In this document: positions 1 through 11,699 of the stretch, in pieces
Layout of the letters: each line of letters opens with the position of its first letter
Position numbering within the stretch: position 1 is the first letter of the stretch
DNA from: Cannabis sativa
Lineage: Eukaryota > Streptophyta > Magnoliopsida > Rosales > Cannabaceae
Assembly (NCBI RefSeq): GCF_029168945.1
Contig: NC_083605.1
Span: 75,162,969-75,226,968, forward strand
DNA length: 64,000 nt
Direction of reading: 5' to 3'
The notes under the pieces: generated by a model
The model's database searches: none
Told to the model about the DNA's origin: nothing
What the model saw: only the letters and a program-made list of their open reading frames with translations
Made by a program: the position numbers and the translations under genes

Positions 1-2788
1 TATTGGGCAAGTGTTATCATTGGGCTTTGGTAATCTCTTACTCTCACCCAATTCAATCTTTGGGAATGATTCAATTGTGGGCCCATCATAGCCCATTACC
101 ACCACCACCGGCATAGGTTGCTCCGGCTCGGAGAAGGGTTGGCCGCGCCGCTGCTGCCGTTGCCCGCAAGCTCTTACTCTTCCACATAAGAAACTTGCTA
201 ACCCAATTATGCATAGGAGTCCTGGTATTCCAACTCCTATGATTATGCCATATTTTGCACCTCTTGGAAGACCTGAAAAGTCAAACATTTATGTTATGGT
301 TAGTGACACTTTGTCTAATCAAACTCAATTTAAATCCAACTTATGGTTGAGTGGAATGTAATGAGCATTAAATTGTCATATCTGTATTTTTGGTCAGAAT
401 TTGACACTTCTCCAAATACCAATATGGGAGAGTGTTATTCTTGGACCAATGTAAAAATCATTATTGGGCTTCCCAACTTCTTGGTTAGCTTTTAAGATGT
501 TTTTAAAACACATGGGTCCACAAATTTCAACATAAAACCAAAAAAAAAAAATTGGTTTTTTTCTTCTCAACTTTATAAATTATTTTTTATATCCTTCCTA
601 GAAAAATAAAATGTCAAATGTCAACAAGCAAGTCCAAAAAATTAAGGTGTTTTTAAACATGTTATGGCCCACTTTCCAAAAAAAAAATGTAGAAAATTAC
701 AGCATATAGTCATACATTTTTTTTTGAAAAATATTTAAAATAAAAAAATAATATTTTTTGATGGAAAATTAAAACACTAACTTTGAAGAGAAAGACCTAA
801 AATTGACAAAGATAATAGCTTGAAGTATTTAAAAAAATCACTTCATATATTATTTTTTTATTTTTTTTTCAATTTTATAGTTTGAGTTGCTCTATTAGTT
901 TCTATATGAGTTATTATATGGATTTAGATTACGATTTAAGGTGGCGTTTGGTTAGAGGTAATAAAATGAAATGGAAAAGAAATAATTTTCATTCCATTAT
1001 TTTGTTTGGTTGCATTTAAAACTATTAGAATACCATTCCGATGGAATGGTCTTTCCATCATTTTGGTGGAATGACTATTCCATTTTAAAATAGAAGGAAA
1101 GGTCATTCTAATGTAAGATTTGAAAAAAATTAATAATTTTTTTATGCATTTTAAATTTTATTTCATTCCATTCCTATTGTAATTCTCATTCTCATTCCTA
1201 TTTTTATATTTTCATTCCTCACAATCAAAAGCCATCTAATTTGTTTCGTTAATTGATACATGCGTTACTATTTGAAATTCTATAAAAATACAAAAATAAA
1301 AAAAAAAAAAAAAAAAAACTACTTTAAAATCTTTATAAAAAAAAAAAAAAACCAAACAAAAAAAAAGATCCTACAAGAAAAATGACACAGTCACTTATTC
1401 TATACACTCGAAATATACATGATAATATAATTTGCATATTAGCTCATTTATAAAAATAATAGATCTAACATCAAGAAATGTAAATTAAATGATAATTTGA
1501 TTAATTCATTTTGAGAAATGTGAATGATTTTTAATTTTTATTATTTGTTTTCTTCTAGAAACGATGCCGGCTTGAACTAATTCAATTGACTGCGTACGTA
1601 CCATATATATCAGCAATTTACGCGGCATATTCTAATATAACGCCACGTGTCAACTCACATTGACTAAGGACTATCTTGAAAGCGATTTTATACCGTCGGA
1701 CATTTAGCCCATGTTAAGTGATGTGTGAAGAGGAGTAGTGGATCCCACACGCACACCCCAAAATATTGACTGTCTTTTAGTTTACTTCGTCAACGGAAAC
1801 ATTGCTTCTTCTCAGGTTAATAATCCCCTATACTCAACTCCACCGTAAACACATTATAGAAAAAAATCATGATGAAGATTACTATCAGAATGTACTTACA
1901 TATGCCATCCAACTAGAATAGCTGATTGTCTATTTGAAAAATGTACTTTATCAGATAAGAGAATTTAATTGCACTGAAAAACTTATAAAGATATTTTATT
2001 AATTTATTTTAACAAATTTTATTTTTTATAAAATATATATATATAATTTACACTAATTGTTTTCTTCTAATTTAATTTATAATCTTAAATATTATGACAA
2101 AAAAAATTAAAATAGATAATTATATAAAATTTGACTTAAAAAATTATATATAAAAAAATAAGTATTGAAATTAACACAAATAATAAAAAAAAAAAATTAA
2201 TAATAAAATATTTTTATAATTTATTTTGTGATAAGTAAATAAAACTTCTCAATATAATACTTAAAAAATTTCTTAGAAATTTTTATAAAAATATAGAATT
2301 TTGAATAAAAATTTACAATTAAACTCATTGGGAATTTTTTATCTTTTTATAAAATAATATAAAATAACAAAACAGAACAGTTAAAAAAATAGTAGAACAA
2401 CTAAAAAACAACCGTAGAATAACAGTGAAAACTTAACTCAGAATATAGTATAAAACTTACACGGTATTTTTGAAAAAAAATTCCGCTCTACTATGGCACT
2501 CCCTGACCCCGTCTTAAACTTATTTAGTATTTTTTTTTTTATATTTTGTTATTTATATTTGTATTTTTTAGTATATTAATATTTTTATTTATAAATTTAA
2601 TGTTGTGTTTTGAATAATAATTAATTTATTAAATGTTATTAATGTGCAATATTTTTAAATTTTATATAATTTAATATTTTTATTATAAATTATATTATTT
2701 ATTACGAGTTTCGTCATCCCGTCCCCGCCTCCAGGACGAGATTCTTAACAGTAATGGAAATGAAATAGCACTCCCCGCCACCCCTCCT

Positions 2789-2822
<34 letters not shown>

Positions 2823-3576
2823 ATTAAAACATACTGCGATTCGACGAAACGGAGCATCCGAAAGACTCGATCTGAAACCCGCAATCTCCACCACGCGCGA
2901 CGCAATCTCTGCAATCCGGGTTGATCCACCACGACAATTTGATATCTCCAGTTATATCCGAAAAATTAACGGGCGGAACGTACGGACGAGGAACCATAGC
3001 CGTAGAAATCACAGTGCAAGTAAGTGGTGACGGTGAATCTAGTATGATATAGTGGTAAAGCACAGTTGGAACGGCGAAAACGGAGAATTCGTCGTTTCCG
3101 TCACTCAGACAAGAAATAGGGCTGAGATCATACTTAATCGTCGACATATAATCTAAGGAACAATTAAGAAACGTGTAATTTTCAAGTCGATCGACTACGA
3201 AAGGATCGGTACTGTTGAAGAGATTGAATTCTCGATTCAAGAATCGTTTGGGTAAGCAACCGCCAGGGTCGTTGATGGAGAGACTCTGTTCTTCGTAATT
3301 GATTTGGCGAACGGTGAATTCGCCTGAGCTGAGACTGATGATTGTTTCGTTTTGGTTGTTGCAGGAAAGATCGATGCCTATTCGGTTGCTGCATCGATTT
3401 CGTTGCGATGTGTTTCTGTTTCTTAATCGGAATGGGAAGTGAACTGGTGGTGGATTAGTTGCTCCGGTACAGGTTAAAGAATCGCAGTTGTTGTTGATGT
3501 TCTCTGCTGTTGTTAGCTGAGAAAGAGAGAAGTGAAGGAGGAAGAAGAAGAGTAGGAAGATTGTGTGAGACGCCAT
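1..3576 (-). CDS. Gene A: ATL20/21/22-like RING-H2 protein with GUB_WAK_bind ectodomain (3' end beyond window)
   Basis: Probable membrane-anchored RING-H2 ubiquitin ligase of the plant ATL family. Exon 1 (3576-2835) starts at ATG 3576 and encodes a signal peptide (MASHTIFLLFFFLLHFSLS), then a cysteine-rich galacturonan-binding wall-associated-kinase-type domain with the CDSLTC start, HFPFRL, DLSCNN, GCLPKRF and CRDC..GGDCGF landmarks. The donor is at 2834-2833 after the first base of a codon. Exon 2 starts at 272 after a TTTTCAG acceptor and encodes one transmembrane segment (GIIIGVGIPGLLCIIGLASFL), a basic stretch, the ATL GLD-like motif (GYDGPTIESFPK) and GESKRLPKPNDNTCPI. This stops at the first zinc ligands of the RING, so the rest of the RING lies left of base 1. 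The intron (273-2834, 2.56 kb) holds a MITE and other repeats. Substrate and ligand are unknown. Family assignment is firm; naming a specific ATL member is not possible. Confidence 0.88.
830..1365. repeat. Dispersed repeat family Z, interrupted copy 1
   Basis: The flanks of the MITE at 940-1236 match an uninterrupted copy at 22455-22675 and a copy at 19440-20455: an AT-rich start, GTTTGAGTTGCT, repeated ATGAGTTATTATAT, TTCTATAAAAATACAAAA, then long A runs and ACTTTAAAAT. It is non-coding and probably a non-autonomous transposon. Its own ends and target duplication could not be fixed. Confidence 0.5.
940..1236. mobile_element. PIF/Harbinger-type MITE with TAA target duplication
   Basis: A 297-bp non-coding element flanked by TAA on both sides (937-939 and 1237-1239). 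Its ends are imperfect inverted repeats: left GGTGGCGTTTGGTTAGAGG; right, read on the other strand, GATGGCTTTTGATTGTGAGG. The interior is rich in CATTCC. The corresponding place in duplication copy B has no such insert. Confidence 0.65.
2330..2500. repeat. Dispersed repeat family Y
   Basis: An AT-rich block with CTTTTTATAAAATAA, then GTAGAACAACTAAAAAACAA, CTTAACTCAGAATATAGTAT and GGTATTTTTGAAAAAAAATT in order. The same order recurs at 13255-13460 and 42075-42310, and in inverse orientation at 20735-21005 and, more diverged, near 62170-62345. It is non-coding, probably a MITE family, with termini not resolved. Confidence 0.55.
2788..2823. repeat. TAA/AAT trinucleotide microsatellite
   Basis: About eight TAA units followed by AAATAAATAA, just inside the intron next to the gene A exon 1 donor. 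Confidence 0.85.
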
Positions 3577-3730
3577 TGATGGAGCTTTAGTTAGTTGCAG
3601 AAGAAGAAGTTGGTGTGTTCTTGGGTCTTATAAGAGAGGTTTTGATTAGGTGTATCGCGGAGGGACTTGGTTAAGTACAACCGGTTAGAGGTTTTGTTTT
3701 GTCTAATTTGTTTTACTACAAGGTGGTGAT
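3577..3730 (-). promoter_or_regulatory. Proximal promoter and 5' UTR of gene A
   Basis: The block directly upstream of the gene A start codon is almost identical to the block upstream of ectodomain exon B (9631-9793). It includes a TTATAAG TATA-like element on the minus strand near 3628-3635, TGTATCGCGGAGGGACTTGG and AACCGGTTAGAGGTTTTG. The similarity ends close to 3722 because copy B carries an insertion there. This shows shared origin; promoter activity is inferred from position. Confidence 0.5.
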
Positions 3731-4734
3731 CAAATAAATAGCATATATTGTTGTCTTTGATTAATATTGGATTGTTGTTTGAGTAAGAAATGTTCTTATT
3801 AATTATTACATTTGTCGTAGGATTATTTAAGAATAATAATAGAAAATATTGCATAATAAACTAAAAAATTGAAAAAAAAAAAATTATAAAAATATAAAAT
3901 TTTATTTTTACTTTTTTTACTTTTTTATTTACAAAATTAGTTCTTCAGTTATTAATAATAAATTATTTTTGTTGATTATTATATTGTTTATTTATAGTTG
4001 GTATGAGATTGTTTTCTATTGTTTTACAGTTTATTTATAGTTAATTTATAGTTGTAGTGAGATTAATTTGTTATTATTTTTTGACTATTTGCTAAACAAA
4101 ATATATTTTTATAATTTTATAATTTTAGAAGGCTATTTTTGTAATAAAAAATTTTAGGTTGTAAAATTATAAATAAAACATAGAAAAAAAAAAGAATTTT
4201 TAAAAATTTCTCGTAATAATATACACTCAAATTTGATACACATTAAAACAATTGGTACCCTAATTTATTATTATTATTAGTTAATAATTGGATAAATATT
4301 ATTTTAGTATAATTAAATTTATTAGAAAATAAAATTATGTGTGTTTTGTTCTATATTATTTATGTGTAAGTGATATATGTGTGTTTTTGGCATACAAGTT
4401 AACTCCACAATAGGGTTTTAGTAATTATATAAATGCTACCTTGTTTTAATTAAATTTATCAAAAAAAAAAAAATTGTATGTTTATTTTTGTCTCACATTA
4501 CCTAAATTTTAACCGTTGGATAAATGCTACTTTGATATTATTAAATCTATAAAATAATAAAATAATTTCAAAAAATAATTTTAGGAGAAGTGGTTTTCAT
4601 ATTTTTTTTCATAAGAACTTTTGATAGGTTATTTTTTCTTTTTTTTAAAAAAATGTTGAAAAATTAGTTTTCAAATTAGAATTTTGACATATAATAATTT
4701 TAAGGAATAATTACATAAAGTATAATTTGTTGTA

Positions 4735-5045
4735 AAAAACTTACATTTTTAACTTTAAAGATTTTTGTATATATATTTTTACGGTTTTATGAAAAAAAAA
4801 ATAACACAAAAATAATAAAATAATTGCATAAAAGTAAAAAAAAAAAAAAATAACATCAAAACAACAATAAAAAAATCAACAACAAATTAACAAATATACA
4901 ATATAAAAATATGTTAAAAAACTGTATTTTCTGTAAATAAATCATAAAAAATGTAAAAATATTTAAAATTCCATGTAACTATATTTTTATAATTTTTTTA
5001 TTATTATCTTTGTGTATTTGTAAAATAATCTCAATTTTTAATGAT
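4735..5045. repeat. Dispersed repeat family X
   Basis: A roughly 310-bp AT-rich unit reading AACTTACATTTTTA, TTTTTACGGTTTTATG, runs of AATAACA/CAACAA, CTGTATTTTCTGTAAATAAA, AAAATTCCATGTAAC and TTTGTAAAATAATCTC in that order. The same order occurs at 19035-19375 and 25720-25985, and inverted at about 55915-56160. No coding capacity; probably a non-autonomous DNA transposon. Confidence 0.55.
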
Positions 5046-5716
5046 ATATAAATACTTTAAAAATAAATTGTCATTGAAGAATAATTTTGTATAATAATTA
5101 TTCAAATAAAAAATAAAATATATATCGATGAAAAAAATGGAACAATATTAGCTGGCATAATATCTTATAGTTAACATAAAATAAATAACTAATATTTTAC
5201 AAGGTGACAAAATTTTAGCATTTGAAATTTTTGTATAAAATATTTGATGGGACATATTTTTCCCATTTGGTCAAAGTACTCTTCGAAGAATTTTGTAGTT
5301 TTGTTTTTGTACAAGTGAAAGTTATATGAGATGAGATGTTAAGTCTTTTTATAATAATCCAAAAAAGACAATAAGAAAATTCTATTGGGTAGTAACAATT
5401 ATTCATACTTAAAAAAAAAAAAAGAATGATAATGTATAATAGCTTAAACTACAGTGTAATTAGTATTTTTAGTACATGATGTTGTGAATGGTATATTAAG
5501 TCAACTATTTTGGTTACGTAACCTATAATTTAATAAAATAAAATGTTAAATACTTTTTCTTGTTGTCTTTTGCAAATAATAAAAAAATAAAAGAAATAAA
5601 TAAGAAAATGACCGAGTTTTCTTGTGGAAAGAAATCTTAAGAAAAAACAAAACGAAATTAAAATAAAATTATGAGTCACTTCATTTAATTTTTATAATAA
5701 CCTTAATAAAATTATC

Positions 5717-6036
5717 AGGCCGTCTCAAACTAATTAGCGATTTTGGACTAAAAAATATAATTGAATTTTTTATATATATATTTTTTTTGTATATATAATG
5801 ATAAAAATTTAAAGTATAATATTTTGAAAACATGAATCTTTTATTTTAATAAAATATAAAATGTAGTATCTTAACAAATAAATTAAAAATATTTTTTTAA
5901 TAAATAATATTAAAATATAAAATCTGATATTTTATAAAAATAAATTTAAAATATTTTTATTAAAAGATTTTTTGAACTTGGGTAGGAGCCTTGGGCGTGG
6001 GCCCTCCTACCCGACTATTGAACCGGTCCGGCCCTA
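5717..6036. mobile_element. hAT-like non-autonomous insert, copy A only
   Basis: Starts CAGGCCGTCTCAAACTAATT and ends with a GGCCCTCCTACCC...CCGGTCCGGCCCTA stretch, the CAGGSCC-type end seen in hAT-like elements elsewhere in this window. The matching site in copy B (about 11300-11320) runs from TTAATTACTTAGGCTTCC straight into CACTAGAGAT, so the insertion is younger than the duplication or was lost from B. An 8-bp target duplication is not clear. Confidence 0.45.
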
Positions 6037-8354
6037 TTTCCACTAGAGACTTCACCTTGAACAGTTGATCATACTATCATAGATTTATAAGTAAAGAATT
6101 TAATTGATTTTACAATTTTCAACAATACATTTATAGTTCCTAATCCTATGATCAAGTCAAAACTCCCATCATTGGAAAAAAAAAAATACTCTTCAAAATA
6201 AGTTGAAAACCCTAAAAATGAGCACATATTATTTGAAGGTCATGATCAAATAGAAATCTCAATGTTATTAATGTTTATGCCAAAATATTTTACATATTAT
6301 TTATGTACTTGTATACTCATGAATTTATTAGTCTATCATGCTATATTATTATATTAACATAGTATTATTAAATGAAACATGATAATTAATAATCAAACAA
6401 AGTCTAACAAATGAGTTTTGTCAAGAATTATGTAAGATATATTAGAAATTACAAAATCTATAGTTACTCATTTGTAACTCTAAAATATTTAGCTCGTAAA
6501 CGATAAAAATATAAGTTGATAAATGGTAACAACAGATATATCTAACATGTCGTTTATCATGATTTTTTAGCTGAGGAAAGTTTGAACATTTTAACTATTT
6601 TATTTAGTGAACGCTTAATCCTGAACACTAACAGGTCATATATGCGCCTAAGACAGTAAAATTCATACCCTACTTAATAACACACTCCCAATTTTTAAAT
6701 GAATATTGTTATTGGGCACACCTAGCATCTTCTATAGTAGGCACATTGGTCAACGATATTTTCCAAAAATTATTTTCTTAAATTATATATGACCTAATAC
6801 TTAATTATATCAATAGCGATATGATACAAAAAAAATGTGCTAGACACCAATAATACCTTTTAGCATTTATCCTTAAAAATATGTTTTTGTTTACACTTAA
6901 TAATTAAATATATATATATTTAATGCTTAGAGAATATATACATATATAAAAAGAAAAGAAAAAATTGGACATAGATCTTGAACAATATTAATTATTGATA
7001 CACACTACTCTCCATGCTGTGTGGATGAGAATTTATTTTATTCACCTTATTTATTTATGTTTGTAATTATTTTTTTTATTTACTTGTTATATTTTATATT
7101 GAGTTATTTGTAGTTATTCACTTCTTCATCTATTATATATAGATTTGGAGTACATATAGTTGTTTTTATTTATTATTAGTATTAGTCGAACAATAGTACT
7201 AATATTTAGAAAAAAATATATATATCATATGGACTATTTTTTTTCATCGTCAATATTAATATTGAGATGAAACTCATCCATATTTAATCACTCTTCTCCT
7301 AAATTCTAACCATATCAATCATATTAGTTAGTATTTTTTGATTGAGTTGTAATATTGATTTCTTTGAATATTCTTCGATATATCATATATATATATATAT
7401 ATATATAATATAGCCATTTTGTTTGACAAAATGTTCATTTATTTTCCTGGTCTATTTCATATTTAGGTGAATTAATTAGAGCATATAAAGACTTTTACCA
7501 AGAATATTCTAATGTCTCGTGATGATCATGTATATATATATATATATATCTTTTCTTTCATAAATGTAGTTTATAGTTTGTTGTATTAAGAACATATTAA
7601 TCTTATTATTTAAAATCAAAATTTAATAATCTTGGTCATTATACAAAAATCCACCAGTCAAACTCATTTTGAAACTATGAATTTTTTTAACAATAAGACA
7701 TAAAGAAAATCACTCAGATATTAATTATTCCATGAGGAAATTAAAACATCAATAATCTTTTTTATGGAAAATTAAAACACCAATTTTGAAGAGCAAGAAC
7801 TAAAAAAAATTAAGAAAGAAAATATCTAACATCAATTAATAAGGATACACTCACACTCATTTGATACACTCAAAATATACATTATAATAATATAATTTGC
7901 ATTTTGCACCTTAAATCATATATAAAAATAAGAGGTCGTTTATTTTTTATTTAGTTTTGAATTTTTTTATTTAATTTTGAGTGTAAATGATTTTTAAAAT
8001 CCCTTTAATTAATTAACGTACCGCATCAGCAATCTTAGTGGCATATTCTAATATAACGCCACGTGTCAAATCACACTGACTAATGGTCTTTTGAAACAGA
8101 TTTGGACACGTTAAGTGATGTGAAGTAGCAAATAGTGGATCCCACACTCTCACCCTATTATATTGACTTTTTTTTTCACGACAAACAGTTGACTTTGTCA
8201 ATAAAACACTGTTTTTCTTCTCAGGTTAATAATTTCCTGTGCTCAACCCTACCGTAAAGTGAACTCAAACAAAAAATACGCTGCTAATTAGATTTTCAGT
8301 CCTGGTACCAAATTATATGCTGAATTTTTTATTTGAATTATTAAAATTTTTATT

Positions 8355-8727
8355 AAGGTGTGGTTTGATAATATTTTATTTTTTAATTTTTTAATTACAA
8401 AAATATTCTATAACTGTTTTTATTTTTTTAATTTTAAAAACAAAAAATAAAAATATATTTTGTAAAGTTTAATTTTATTTTTTAATTTTATTTAAGTAGG
8501 GTCTGGGTCTGAGATCGAGTTTGAGTTTGAATCAAGGGCCGAGTTCGGTGTTAGGATTAGAGTCGAGTTTAGGTCCAATTTGTGTCTAAAATATTAATTA
8601 AAAACATTGTTCAAAAAAATATTAAAAATATTTCTTTTACTTTTAAAATTTTAAAATTTTAATTTCTAATTAAAAAATTAAAAATAATTTTATTATATAT
8701 AATTAAAAAAGTGTTACGCCACTTAAT
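8355..8727. mobile_element. Probable Harbinger-like MITE
   Basis: Begins TTAAGGTGTGGTTTGATAAT and continues with runs of TTTTTAATTTT and a GC-richer middle with repeated GGGTC/GAGTT (GGGTCTGGGTCTGAGATCGA). The same architecture is seen in the elements at 44990-45469 and 24875-25488. It ends near GTTACGCCACTTAA. The target duplication is probably TAA; the ends are less certain than in its relatives. Confidence 0.4.
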
Positions 8728-8876
8728 ATTTTTGTCTAATTTTATTTATGATAATCTAAAGTGAACGAAAATCAAAGACTAAAATTTTATACGTTAAATT
8801 TGGGGACTTAGTAAAATTAATAATCGTAAAGTTTAACGGAATTGAATATAATTAATTAAGCAAAGTAGAAACATAC

Positions 8877-9630
8877 CGTGATTCGACCCGTTTGGAGAAA
8901 CGGAGCACCCGCAATCTCCTCCACGCGCTAAGCAATCTCTGCAATTTGGGTCGACCCACCAAAGTTGGATATCTCCAGTTGTACCAGGCCAAAAAAACGG
9001 GTTGTACGGACGCGGAACCATAGCGGTCGAAATCACAGAACAAGAGCCTAACGGCGATTCTGACGGTGACGGTGAAAGTGATTGTGAATCTACCGTCATC
9101 GAACCTCTGTTATAGTAATAAAACATAGTCGGAACGGCGAAAACGGAGAATTCGCCGTCACTGAGACAAGAAATAGGGTTGAGATCGTACTTCATCTTCG
9201 CGATGAAATCCTTGGAGCAATTGAGAAACGTGTAATTTTCGACTCGATCGATTACGAATGGAAAAGTGTTGAAGAAATCTAATTCTCGATTCATGAATTG
9301 TTTGGGTAAGCAACCGCTAGGGTCGTTGATGAAGAGACTCTGTTCTTCGTAATTGATTTGGTGAACGGCGAATTCGCCTGAACTGAGCCTGATGATTGTC
9401 TGGTTTTGGTTGTTGCAGGAGAGATCGAAGCCTGTTCGGTAGCTGCATCGATTTGGTTGCGATGAGTTTCTGGTTGTCAATCGGAATGGGAAGTGAACTG
9501 GTGGTGGATTAGTTGCTCCGGTACAGGTTAAAGAATCGCAGTTGTTGTTGATGTTCTGTGCTGTTGTTAGTTGAGAAAGAGAGAAGTGAAGGAGGAAGAA
9601 GAAGAGTAGGAAGATTGTGTGAGACACCAT
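8877..9630 (-). CDS. Ectodomain exon B: GUB_WAK_bind exon of an ATL-like gene, no adjacent RING exon
   Basis: An open frame from ATG 9630 that is a close paralogue of gene A exon 1: the signal peptide (MVSHTIFLLFFFLLHFSLS) and the cysteine landmarks CDSLTC, DLSCNN, GCLPKQF, CSVISTAMVPRPY and CRDC..GGDCGC are all kept. An upstream in-frame ATG at 9753 is rejected because the alignment to gene A starts at 9630. It ends at a good donor (CACG, then GTATGT at 8876) in the same phase as gene A exon 1. It has indels against A: an extra serine/proline stretch in the middle and loss of about five residues before the last cysteine. No stop codons or frameshifts. Either a truncated duplicate encoding a secreted ectodomain through read-through of the intron, or an alternative first exon spliced to the RING exon at 1-272. 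Confidence 0.75.
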
Positions 9631-9806
9631 TGATGGAGCTTTGGTTAGTTGCAGAGTAAACAAGAGAGAGAAGAAGAAGGAGTTGGTGTGTTGTTGGGTC
9701 TTATAAGGAAGGTTTTGATTGGGTGTATCGCGGAGGGACTTGGTTAAGTACAACCGGTTAGAGGTTTTGTTTTGTCTAATTTGTTTTACTACAACGTAAT
9801 GATTAA
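9631..9806 (-). promoter_or_regulatory. Duplicated proximal promoter of ectodomain exon B
   Basis: Nearly identical to the region upstream of gene A, with the same TTATAAG element (about 9698-9705) and AACCGGTTAGAGG block. It carries an additional short insert in the leader (AGTAAACAAGAGAGAG). Similarity to copy A stops near 9800, where a roughly 310-bp insert begins. Confidence 0.45.
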
Positions 9807-10118
9807 ATAAATTAGACTAAGTGTACAATACACCCATTAGAATAGGTGTTTAGATAGACTAATAATAATTTGTAAACTTTTATAAATTTTTGGGTAGTCC
9901 AAAAATAAGTTTTTACATATTTTATTGTATGGGCAATTTTAAATTTATTTTTGTTACGGTAAATTATTTAAATTTTTTTAAAAATTTATATGTTATCTTA
10001 AATAATTAATTACAAGTTTACGAGATCATAAAAAAATAAAGTAAAAGAAACAAATAAGAATCTATCAAAATAACAATTTAATTTAAGAGGTGTAGAAATT
10101 TCTAATAAATTATATGGT
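9807..10118. mobile_element. Insert in the upstream region of exon B
   Basis: Copy A reads from AAATAAAT directly to TATTGTTGTCTTTGATTAAT. Copy B has about 310 bp in between, starting TTAGACTAAGTGTACAATAC and containing ATACACCCATTAGAATAGG. The element type was not recognised. It separates the proximal promoter of B from sequences that are adjacent in A, so expression of the two copies may differ. Confidence 0.4.
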
Positions 10119-11699
10119 CTTTGATTAATATTAGATTGTTGTTTGGGTAAGAAATGTTTCTCATTCATTCATTCTTTCTTTCTTTCTTTCTTTTTTAATT
10201 AAAGAGCTTAACTATAGATAAACATTAATCGTTTTTCACTCATTCTTAAGTCTTACTAATTTTGTCGTAGGATTATTTATGAATAATAATATGTATATAC
10301 ACCTTCAAAATAATTGATATTATAATTTATTATTATCTTTTTAACAATTATAACTGGTTGATATAATTAACAATAATTTTGTTCAAAAATAAACAACAAC
10401 AACAACAACAATTGATTTTAGTTGGTTTAGCTTTTAATTTTTTTTTAAAGATGATTGATTTTTATATTTTATGATTTTAATAAAAATGAACCAAAATTAT
10501 CGAATAAAAATTTAATTGAGTCACAGACTACGTAGATTATTAGCTTAATTTTCAGTTAAACTTAATTATTTATATCTACACTATATATACATTTAAAAAT
10601 AAGTATTTTCAAACAGACTAATCACAAAATATATATATATTTTTTAATAATTCATAAAAATGTTCCAACAATTTATATTTTTTATTTTTTGTACAGTAAT
10701 TACAATTATATAAATCAAAATAGGTTAATATTAGCTGCCATAAAACCTTATAGTGGCATGTATATATTATTAGCTGCAATGATTTTAGAAAGTGGCAAAA
10801 TTTTAGCAATATATAATTTTCAATATTAGAATTTAATTATAAATTTTGTATAAAATATTGATGTGACATATTTTTCCCATTTGGTCAAACTCTTTGAATA
10901 GTATGATACATGTTTTAGCATTACTCTTAAGAATTTTGTACAAGTGAAAGTTATACCATATGAGTTGTTAAGTCTTTTTATAATAATCGAAAAAGGAAAA
11001 GAAGAAAATTCTATTGGGTAGTAAGGATTATTCATACTAATTAAAAAGAATGATAATGTTAAATAGCTTAAACTATAGTGTAATTGGTATTTTTAGTGCA
11101 TGGTGTTGTGAATGGTATATTAGTCAACTATTTTGGCGAATAAAATGGAAAATTAAAAATATATATATAGTCTTTTGTAAATAATAAAAATTAAAAAAAA
11201 AAAGAAATAAGAAAATGACTGGTTTTCTTATTATAGGGTAAAATCATAAGAAAAAACAAAACAAAATGATAATAATAAAAAAAATATGACTTAATTACTT
11301 AGGCTTCCCACTAGAGATTCCACCTTGGAAAATTGAAGATAAGTAAAGAATTTAATAAATTTTACAAATTTCAACTATACATTTATAATTCCTAATCCTA
11401 TGATCAAGTCAAAACTCCCATCATTCAAATAAAAATATTCTTCAAATTAAGTTGAAAACCCTAAAAATGACCACAAAGTTATTTGGAAGGTCATTATCAA
11501 ATAGAAACTTCCATGTTATTAATGTTTATGCCAAAATAGTTTACATATTTTATATCATGAATTTATTAGTTTATCATGCTATATATATAATATTATAGTA
11601 TTTGATTAAATGAAATAAATCAAACAAAGTATATTAAATGAGTTTTATCATAAGATATATTACAGATTACTTGAGGTTACAGATCTAATTAATTATTAT

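Larger units (their letters stand above)
273..2834 (-). other. Intron of gene A, repeat-filled
   Basis: Phase-1 intron between the ectodomain and transmembrane-RING exons. It holds a host repeat (about 830-1365) interrupted by a Harbinger-type MITE (940-1236), a block at 1561-1830 that recurs at 8010-8240 and contains GCCACGTGTCAA, a dispersed repeat at 2330-2500 and a TAA microsatellite. The left edge of the large tandem duplication lies inside it, near 690-760. Confidence 0.7.
690..7690. repeat. Tandem duplication, copy A
   Basis: The left copy of a large direct duplication. Matching landmarks run in the same order in both copies: ATGGAAAATTAAAACAC (764 and 7764), ACGCCACGTGTCAA (1640 and 8056), the ectodomain exons (2835-3576 and 8877-9630), AACCGGTTAGAGGTTTTG (3679 and 9749), TTTTTCCCATTTGGTCAAA (5257 and 10870), CCTATGATCAAGTCAAAACT (6144 and 11398) and ATAGCCATTTTGTTTGACAA (7411 and 12343). 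Copy A is longer because it carries extra insertions, such as 940-1236 and about 5717-6036. Ends are approximate. Confidence 0.8.
3731..8876. other. Gene-free stretch between the two ectodomain exons
   Basis: A very AT-rich stretch with no supported gene. It was searched on the minus strand for a second transmembrane-RING exon to go with exon B, and none was seen. Contents: dispersed repeat (about 4735-5045), hAT-like insert (about 5717-6036), AT microsatellites near 7386 and 7533, the duplication junction (about 7690) and a transposon-like block (about 8355-8727). Confidence 0.6.

Noticed and set aside
9631..9753. Upstream in-frame start of ectodomain exon B
   Set aside because: Gene A aligns from MASHTIFL onwards, and the region before it is the duplicated 5' leader; an extension would bury the signal peptide.
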